Shown here: one piece after another, positions 57,826-64,000 of the stretch
Layout: each line of letters begins with the position of its first letter
Numbering within the stretch: the first letter of the stretch is position 1
From: Candidatus Thiodiazotropha endoloripes
GTDB taxonomy: Bacteria > Pseudomonadota > Gammaproteobacteria > Chromatiales > Chromatiaceae
Reading direction: 5' to 3'
DNA: 64,000 nucleotides
Assembly (NCBI RefSeq): GCF_001708965.1
Contig: NZ_LVJW01000003.1
Span: 1,426,001-1,490,000, forward strand
Notes under the pieces: generated by a model
Database searches by the model: none
What the model was told of the DNA's origin: nothing
The model's input: only the letters and a program-made list of their open reading frames with translations
Made by a program: the position numbers and the translations under genes

Positions 57826-58050
57826 TTAGGATTGATCACCACTGGCAGCAACTTTTTGGATATTGGTTGCATGTAGACCTTTCGGACCCTGGCTTATATC
57901 GAATTGGACTTTCTGGCCCTCTTTCAGTGTTTTGTATCCATCCATATCAATCGATGAGAAATGGACAAAAACATCTTGATCTCCATCTTCTGGGGTTACA
58001 AAACCGTAGCCCTTGGCGTTGTTAAACCACTTTACGACTCCAGTCGCCAT
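57826..58050 (-). CDS. cspD: cold-shock domain protein
   Basis: 74 residues with the RNP motifs [10 protein letters not shown] and [10 protein letters not shown] in a five-strand OB fold. It is divergent from clpS-clpA, the same arrangement as cspD in enteric bacteria, hence the name; CspA-type function as an RNA chaperone is equally possible. It ends in a strong terminator. Confidence 0.93.
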   Translation of the reverse strand: MATGVVKWFNNAKGYGFVTPEDGDQDVFVHFSSIDMDGYKTLKEGQKVQFDISQGPKGLHATNIQKVAASGDQS

Positions 58051-58919
58051 AGCTATTACTCCTCACTATATACGAAAGCCCAGGATTGGTGGATCGCTCA
58101 TTGCGGGTTGCATGATCAGACTGATCTGAGCGAGTCATTCACTGCAACTCACAAGGTTGTTATATTTAGCAGAGAGGCATGAAACTACTCTGTCCACCAG
58201 CCTAAGCATCAACCTTTGGAAAAAATGCTTAGACCGTCAAATCAACGGCCAAAAAACCAGTGCTCTGGTTCTCTTTTCGGAACCATTCTCAACACTGTAG
58301 ATTGAAGTATAGTGTGCAGATTGTGTGGGTCAACAAATATCTGACTTTTAACAGTAAATTGTAATTTTTATAGGTAATTACCCTAATCTTTTTAACCTCG
58401 TTATCCAGGCTTACCCTTAACTGCTGCCGGTCAGTTTCCGGAGCTGTTATCAATTCACGATCTGCCTGATCGATCTGGTTTCAGTAAAACATCAGAACAG
58501 ACGTGAGTCCGGAAGGGATATTTTTTTATTATCACCTCTTGAATAAGGAACAAGCGGCCACAATATTACTGGAACAGTACCGCTCAGTGGTTTCTGGTGG
58601 GTTTCCAGGGAGATGGAAGCAAAAGAGCGCTCAAGTAAGATTGTGCATCGAGGATTAGGAGCTTTTTAAGCTTCCTATGGTCAATGTTAGGAATAATCAG
58701 ATTAATTATTGATATTTCAAATTATTGAAACGGAGCATGCAGGCGGTAATTACTGGTCAGCTGGAGATCGTTAGCACTGGATATGATGTGCAAGCGTGCT
58801 CTCTTTTTTTACTGCAGGGATTGGTTTGATGACAATGGATAGCCGGGCCAGGACAGGACAAGTAATCCGTAAAATAATTCCACTTTTCAGGCTCTGCAAG
58901 CCTGCTAGAATCACCCTTT
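58051..58919. other. long intergenic between cspD and clpS
   Basis: 869 bp without a supported gene. The cspD-proximal part probably holds a long cold-shock leader. No RNA gene, tRNA or clear operator is recognised. Confidence 0.4.
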
Positions 58920-59240
58920 ATGAGCGATAGAGAACAAATATCACATGACGATGGTCTAGCATTAGAGGAGGCGTCTCCCAAACTAAAAAGACCGCCACTG
59001 TATAAGGTTATTATCCTCAACGACGACTATACCCCTATGGAGTTCGTGGTTCAGGTTTTGGAAACCTTCTTTAACATGGACCGGGAGAAGGCAACCCGGG
59101 TAATGCTGCATGTACATACCCGGGGTGTAGGTGTCTGTGGTGTATTCACCAAAGACATTGCCGAGACCAAGGTCTCACAGGTTAACGACTACTCACGTAG
59201 CAACCAGCATCCGCTGATGTGCACCATGGAAGAGACCTGA
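58920..59240 (+). CDS. clpS: ClpS adaptor of ClpAP
   Basis: 106 residues. A flexible N-terminus (1-25) precedes the core with [20 protein letters not shown], the His-containing [13 protein letters not shown] and Asp/Asn residues of the N-degron pocket. It delivers N-end-rule substrates to ClpA. It starts the clpS-clpA operon, 22 nt before clpA. Confidence 0.97.
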   Translation: MSDREQISHDDGLALEEASPKLKRPPLYKVIILNDDYTPMEFVVQVLETFFNMDREKATRVMLHVHTRGVGVCGVFTKDIAETKVSQVNDYSRSNQHPLMCTMEET

Positions 59241-59262
59241 GCGGTACTGACGGAGTTTTAAG

Positions 59263-61536
59263 ATGTTGAACAAAGAGCTGGAATTCACGCTAAATCAGGC
59301 CTTTAAAAGTGCTAAAGAGCGACAGCATGAGTTCATGACTGTGGATCATCTGCTGCTCGCGTTGCTGGATAACCCTTCAGCAGTCACCGTGCTGCGTGCC
59401 TGTGGCGCCGATATCGAAAAGATGCGGCAGAAGATACGCAGCTTCGTCGATGAGACAACGCCGTTGATCCCTGATGGGGACGATCGGGAGATTCAACCCA
59501 CCCTGGGTTTTCAACGGGTTTTGCAGCGTGCCGTATTTCATGTTCAGTCCTCCGGTAAAAATGAAGTCACCGGTGCCAATGTGCTGGTGGCGATCTTCAA
59601 TGAACAGGATTCCCAGGCGGTATTTTTCCTGAATGAACAGAAGGTAAGCCGACTGGATGTGGTCAACTACATCTCTCACGGTATCTCGAAACTGGATGAT
59701 GTGGGCCAAGAAGAGACACCGGTGGAACTCTCCAGCGAGAACAAAGGTGAGGAGCAGGCGAGTGCGCTCGACAACTATGCGACCAATCTCAATCACCTGG
59801 CGGAACAGGGCAAGATCGATCCACTGATCGGCAGGCACCATGAGATCGAACGCACCATCCAGATACTTTGCAGACGGCGTAAGAACAACCCTCTGCTGGT
59901 CGGAGAAGCGGGTGTCGGTAAAACCGCAATTGCAGAAGGATTGGCAAAAAAGATTGTCGATTCCGAGGTACCCGATATCCTGGCAACGGCCACCATCTAT
60001 GCGTTGGATCTGGGAACCCTGGTCGCCGGTACAAAATATCGGGGCGATTTCGAAAAGCGCCTGAAAGCCGTTCTGGCAGAACTCAAGCAGAAAAAAGATG
60101 TGGTGCTGTTCATCGATGAGATCCACACCATCATTGGTGCCGGAGCTGCATCCGGTGGGGTTATGGATGCCTCGAATCTGATCAAACCGGTGCTGGCCTC
60201 CGGCGAACTGCGCTGCATCGGTTCAACCACCTATCAGGAATTCCGTGGAATTTTTGAGAAGGACCGGGCACTGGCCCGCCGATTCCAGAAGATCGATGTG
60301 GAAGAGCCTACCGTTGAAGAGACGATTGAGATCCTGAAAGGTCTCAAATCCCGCTTCGAGGAGCACCACAATATCGAGTACACCCAGGATGCTCTGAACA
60401 GTGCTGCCGAATTGTCTGACAAATACATTAACGATCGACATCTGCCCGACAAGGCAATCGATGTGATCGATGAGGCGGGTGCGAACGTGCAACTGCAGCC
60501 GGAGGATGAGCGCAGAAAGATTATCGATGTGGACGAAGTTGAGGCAATTGTTGCCAAAATCGCTCGAATTCCACCGAAAAAGGTCTCCATGTCCGATACA
60601 GAATCCCTGCGTAATCTGACCCGAGACCTGAAGATGGTGGTGTTTGGTCAGGATCTGGCAATCGAGGCATTAACCGCTGCGATTCGTATGAACCGCTCCG
60701 GTCTGGTCAACGAAGGACGTCCGGTTGGTTCGTTCCTGTTTACCGGGCCGACCGGTGTTGGTAAGACCGAGATCACCCGGCAGCTGGCCAGAATCTTAAG
60801 CATGGAGCTGATCCGCTTCGACATGTCTGAATACATGGAGCGGCATACCGTATCAAGACTGATCGGTGCGCCTCCTGGCTATGTGGGATTTGATCAAGGT
60901 GGTCTGTTGACCGAAGAGATCGCCAAACACCCACACTGTGTCCTGCTGCTCGATGAGATCGAAAAGGCCCATCCGGATGTATTCAATCTGCTGCTTCAGG
61001 TGATGGATCACGGCACCCTGACCGATAACAATGGGCGGAAGGCCGATTTCAGAAATGTGGTGATCGTAATGACCACCAATGCCGGTGCTCAGGAGATGAG
61101 TCGCTCATCCATCGGTTTCAGTAAGCAGGACCATACCACTGACGGCATGGAAGTGATCAAAAAGATGTTCACACCTGAATTCAGAAACCGACTCGACGCG
61201 ATCATTCAGTTCTCCGGATTGACACCGGAGCATATCGCCAAGGTTGTGGACAAGTTTGTCTTTGAGCTGGAAGGTCAGCTACAGGAGAAGCATGTCAATC
61301 TGATCGTCGAAGCTGAAGCGAGAGTCTGGCTTGCGGAGCATGGATATGATCCACAGATGGGTGCGCGTCCCATGGCCCGTTTGATTCAGGACGAAATTAA
61401 AAAGCCCCTCGCTGAAGAGTTGCTGTTCGGAAAGCTGTCAGCGGGTGGAGCCGTCAGAGTGGATGTCGTGGAAGACAAGCTGGTTTTCGATATCGAGGGC
61501 GAACAGGTTGCCGATACCTCGATCGACGAAGGCTGA
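59263..61536 (+). CDS. clpA: ATP-dependent Clp protease ATPase subunit ClpA
   Basis: 757 residues. The N domain (1-145) is followed by D1 with Walker A GEAGVGKT and Walker B VLFIDEIHTI, and D2 with GPTGVGKT, LLLDEIEKAH and GARPMARLIQ. A sensor-2 end and acidic tail close the protein. It unfolds substrates and feeds ClpP, which is not in the window. All nucleotide-binding motifs are intact. Confidence 0.97.
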   Translation: MLNKELEFTLNQAFKSAKERQHEFMTVDHLLLALLDNPSAVTVLRACGADIEKMRQKIRSFVDETTPLIPDGDDREIQPTLGFQRVLQRAVFHVQSSGKNEVTGANVLVAIFNEQDSQAVFFLNEQKVSRLDVVNYISHGISKLDDVGQEETPVELSSENKGEEQASALDNYATNLNHLAEQGKIDPLIGRHHEIERTIQILCRRRKNNPLLVGEAGVGKTAIAEGLAKKIVDSEVPDILATATIYALDLGTLVAGTKYRGDFEKRLKAVLAELKQKKDVVLFIDEIHTIIGAGAASGGVMDASNLIKPVLASGELRCIGSTTYQEFRGIFEKDRALARRFQKIDVEEPTVEETIEILKGLKSRFEEHHNIEYTQDALNSAAELSDKYINDRHLPDKAIDVIDEAGANVQLQPEDERRKIIDVDEVEAIVAKIARIPPKKVSMSDTESLRNLTRDLKMVVFGQDLAIEALTAAIRMNRSGLVNEGRPVGSFLFTGPTGVGKTEITRQLARILSMELIRFDMSEYMERHTVSRLIGAPPGYVGFDQGGLLTEEIAKHPHCVLLLDEIEKAHPDVFNLLLQVMDHGTLTDNNGRKADFRNVVIVMTTNAGAQEMSRSSIGFSKQDHTTDGMEVIKKMFTPEFRNRLDAIIQFSGLTPEHIAKVVDKFVFELEGQLQEKHVNLIVEAEARVWLAEHGYDPQMGARPMARLIQDEIKKPLAEELLFGKLSAGGAVRVDVVEDKLVFDIEGEQVADTSIDEG

Positions 61537-61542
61537 TCGGCC

Positions 61543-61761
61543 TCAGCGAGCACGATAGGTGATGCGGCCCTTGGTCAGGTCGTAGGGGGTCAGCTGCACG
61601 GTTACCTTATCGCCGGTAAGGATACGAATGTAGTGTTTGCGCATTTTGCCGGAAATATGGGCAGTCACCACATGACCGTTTTCCAATTCCACTCGGAACA
61701 TGGTGTTGGGCAGAGTCTCGACAACCGTGCCTTCCATCTCGATAAAATCTTCTTTCGCCAT
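61543..61761 (-). CDS. infA: translation initiation factor IF-1
   Basis: 72 residues; the start at 61761 gives the universal [19 protein letters not shown]. It is an OB fold with [20 protein letters not shown] and [14 protein letters not shown]. It binds the ribosomal A site during initiation. Its 3' end is 6 bp from the clpA stop; clpA-infA convergence is common in this lineage. Confidence 0.97.
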   Translation of the reverse strand: MAKEDFIEMEGTVVETLPNTMFRVELENGHVVTAHISGKMRKHYIRILTGDKVTVQLTPYDLTKGRITYRAR

Positions 61762-62169
61762 ACTATCTCTATACTCAATATTGTGTGGGCCCCAACTGAG
61801 GGCTCTCAAAAACGGGCGGATTATAGCACAGGGCCCGCAACTGAAGTGCGCCATTATCAGTATATTTACGCGTATGGCAAGTGATTCTGCATCATTCCGC
61901 AGCTTGCGGGGGTGTAAATTCCCCGGTGATGTTTCAGCATGATGCTGTTTTTATGGCTTTTCCCAGAGCTGAACAGCTTACTTGTGGCATTTGATGCGGC
62001 TTGACACTGTTGCGCCAATACCGGCTTTTTCTACATAACTTTCTGATATTACTCTATAGAATCCACTTAGGGGATCTATCTGTATTGAGCGGTGAGCAGC
62101 GTCTGGTTACTCATTTGATAGGTTTATCGACTTCAGGTTTCGAATTTTTACAAATGTTATAAAAACATG
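61762..62169. other. intergenic, nothing recognised
   Basis: About 400 bp upstream of infA and after the DUF2333 gene. It should include the infA promoter. No structured RNA or tRNA is seen. Confidence 0.4.
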
Positions 62170-63261
62170 TCATCCCTGGCTGAGGAGGTTTCGCAAATCG
62201 ATTACCGCCGCGTTAGCTCTGGAAATGTAGGAAGCCATCACCAGCGAGTAGTTGGCGAAGATGCCAAATCCCTTACCATTCAATACCACAGGACTGCTGA
62301 TCGGTGCCTGGGTGGCTTCCAGTTCACGGATGATCTGTCGCAGACTGACCAGAGCATTCTTTTTGCGCAGGATTTCATAGAAATCGATCTCCACTGCCTG
62401 CAGGAAGTGAATCAGTGCCCAGGTCGAGCCTCTGGCTTCATAGAAAACGTCATCGATCTCCAGCCAGGGAGTCTGTACCCTCATCTGCTGATTAGTGGCT
62501 GTGGACTGGGAGGCCGAAGGGTCACCTGCCAGATCGGTATTGATCCGCTGTTGCCCGACACTGGCGCTCAAACGCTGAGAAAGACTGCCCAGCCTCTTTT
62601 CCACCACCGCCAGCCAATCCCGCAGATTATCGGCCCTGGCATAAAATTGGGTGTTTTGATTGCCATCCGCAGAGAGCCCTTTCAGATAACGCTCCAGTGC
62701 TACAATACCCTGTCTGTATTCACCCTCGGTGGATGGGAAAATCCAGGAGTCATTGCTGTAGTTGAACTGGGGCTCAGTGATGGCGAGATCCTTGTTTTCC
62801 AGGGATTGGGATTGGGAGCGGCTCATATCGTTTCTCAGCGAACGAGCCAGATCCCTGACCTGGGTGAGCACGCCGAACTCCCAATTCGGCATGTTGTCGA
62901 GAAACACACTGGGAGGCGTGATGTCGTTACTCAGATAGCCACCCGGTTTTTCTAACAGGGTTTTGATTGCCGTCAGCAGGGTCATGGTGGTGTAGGAGCC
63001 TGTTACCGGTTTCAGCTCCAGTTCCGCCAGTCGATCGTTACTGTGGCTGCGCACATCGAACGGTGGCGGCATGATGCTCCAGTAGACTCCGAGCAGAAAC
63101 AGGATGACGATCAGTGTGATGGTGGCCAGGCCACTCGCCCAGAGCTTACCTTTCTCCCGCAGAGTACGGGGATGGTAGAGGGATAGGATGCGATTGAACA
63201 TTGCCGCTGTTTGGCGGGCAATCCTGGCGAATATGTCCTTCACGGATGACCTTCCTTTCAT
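62170..63261 (-). CDS. DUF2333 membrane-anchored protein
   Basis: 363 residues. One membrane helix (about 43-63, ASGLATITLIVILFLLGVYW) precedes a large periplasmic part with the DUF2333 pattern (GYLSNDITPPSVFLDNMPNW, DDVFYEARGSTWALIHFLQA). The function of the family is unknown. Its distribution is mainly proteobacterial. A single gene. Confidence 0.85.
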   Translation of the reverse strand: MKGRSSVKDIFARIARQTAAMFNRILSLYHPRTLREKGKLWASGLATITLIVILFLLGVYWSIMPPPFDVRSHSNDRLAELELKPVTGSYTTMTLLTAIKTLLEKPGGYLSNDITPPSVFLDNMPNWEFGVLTQVRDLARSLRNDMSRSQSQSLENKDLAITEPQFNYSNDSWIFPSTEGEYRQGIVALERYLKGLSADGNQNTQFYARADNLRDWLAVVEKRLGSLSQRLSASVGQQRINTDLAGDPSASQSTATNQQMRVQTPWLEIDDVFYEARGSTWALIHFLQAVEIDFYEILRKKNALVSLRQIIRELEATQAPISSPVVLNGKGFGIFANYSLVMASYISRANAAVIDLRNLLSQG

Positions 63262-63397
63262 TGAGATTGAAATATTCCCTGGCTCAGATTGCCAGCCGCG
63301 AATTTCACAACCCGCAAAGAATTATCTCACGATTCTCTTGGAGACATACCCTATATGGTGTCGAGAGCTTGAGAATTCAAGCTCATTTTACAATTGT

Positions 63398-64000
63398 TCA
63401 GATCAGCATGATGTAGTGATCTGCCAGTAACAGTGTGAAGAGCAGGCTCAAATAGAGGATTGAGTAGCCAAAGGTTTTCATCGCATGGGTACGACCCGGG
63501 CTATGCAGCAGTTTGACTGCGTGATAGACAAAACCGATACCAAGTGCGATGGCACCGCTCAAATAGAGATAGCCACTCATATGCACCACGAAGGGCAGCA
63601 GCGTAACGGCCAGCAACATGATGCTGTAGATCAGAATCTGCTGCTTGGTAAAGTCGACACCATGGGTTACCGGCAACATCGGAATGTCCGCCTTGGCATA
63701 GTCATCGCGCCGGTGGATCGCCAGCGGCCAGAAGTGGGGTGGGGTCCATACAAAGATGATCAACATCAGCAGAAAGGCCTCGATGGTCACCTCGCCGGTA
63801 ATCGCAGCCCAACCGAGCAGTGGAGGCGCAGCACCGGCCAAGCCCCCCCAGACGATATTTTGCGGAGTGGTGCGTTTCAGAAAACGGGTATAGATCAGTG
63901 CATAACCGATCAGCGCCAGGAATGTCAGCAGTGCAGTCAGCGGATTTACCAGGAAATAGAGCATGGAGATCGAAACCATACCCAGTAACAGGGCAAAACT
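63398..64000 (-). CDS. cyoE: protohaem IX farnesyltransferase CyoE/CtaB, C-terminal part
   Basis: The frame is open to the right edge, so the N-terminus lies outside. Visible are the second half of the UbiA-type membrane protein: [52 protein letters not shown] and three more helices. It makes haem O from protohaem and farnesyl diphosphate, the substrate of the CtaA enzyme encoded at 39598. Confidence 0.95.
   Translation of the reverse strand, partial: SFALLLGMVSISMLYFLVNPLTALLTFLALIGYALIYTRFLKRTTPQNIVWGGLAGAAPPLLGWAAITGEVTIEAFLLMLIIFVWTPPHFWPLAIHRRDDYAKADIPMLPVTHGVDFTKQQILIYSIMLLAVTLLPFVVHMSGYLYLSGAIALGIGFVYHAVKLLHSPGRTHAMKTFGYSILYLSLLFTLLLADHYIMLI

Noticed and set aside
59377-60126. 249-codon minus-strand frame opposite clpA
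   Set aside because: Antisense to conserved ClpA motifs, no independent support.
62167-62955. 262-codon plus-strand frame opposite the DUF2333 gene
   Set aside because: Antisense shadow; the minus-strand protein has a membrane helix and family pattern.

Overview
The window looks like a gammaproteobacterial chromosome, probably a Chromatiales-like or sulfur-oxidiser-type lineage. This is inferred from the housekeeping genes (clpS-clpA beside cspD and infA, rluE-mnmA-hflD, purB, acnA, ctaA/sco/cyoE), multihaem cytochromes, abundant c-di-GMP parts and PEP-CTERM/VPLPA-type sorting tails. I cannot name the species.

Region 1 (about 1-12,220) is AT-rich accessory DNA. It holds the 3' end of an RHS gene with a cysteine-rich C-terminal tail and a possible immunity gene, an AAA/ABC-type ATPase, a cluster of TGGTCA repeats resembling an IS21-type end, and a strongly structured non-coding stretch. 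These are followed by a 49-residue ribbon-helix-helix gene divergent from a four-gene overlapping operon of small unknown proteins, a secreted Cys-rich protein, a HEPN-like protein, a membrane pair with a tail-collar-like domain, a HicA-HicB-SecB-like toxin-antitoxin-chaperone cassette, an IS110-family element with a probable bridge RNA, and a PEP-CTERM protein. It ends in a 23-bp copy of the 3' end of tRNA-Lys at 12,198-12,220, which I read as the distal attachment site of an island whose other end lies left of the window.

Region 2 (12.6-32.4 kb) is signalling and electron transfer. A GGDEF protein, a VPLPA-CTERM protein and a c-di-GMP-I (GEMM) riboswitch upstream of a small secreted protein precede a minus-strand locus (15.8-25.2 kb). 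That locus encodes five c-type cytochromes with about 24 haem sites, an outer-membrane beta-barrel candidate and two NHL-propeller lipoproteins. The combination resembles a porin-cytochrome conduit across the outer membrane. An NrfJ-like OB-fold protein, an EAL phosphodiesterase and a CHASE histidine kinase/response regulator pair follow.

Region 3 (32.5-46.4 kb) is mixed: a GFA-family protein, mtgA, a DUF3617 protein, a MotA/MotB-like pair, deaD, yaiI, and an oxidase-assembly group (zinc-ribbon protein, Sco, CtaA) next to a haem-copper-oxidase-like membrane protein with a non-canonical histidine set. A cysteine-containing RTX repeat protein, a frameshifted secreted-protein gene and a UbiA/MenA-like prenyltransferase complete it.

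Region 4 (46.9-64 kb) is mostly conserved housekeeping: a Nudix ADP-ribose pyrophosphatase, a GNAT fusion, the RoxA/YcfD ribosomal oxygenase, purB, acnA, hflD, mnmA, rluE, cspD, clpS, clpA, infA, a DUF2333 protein and the 3' part of cyoE, which runs off the right edge.
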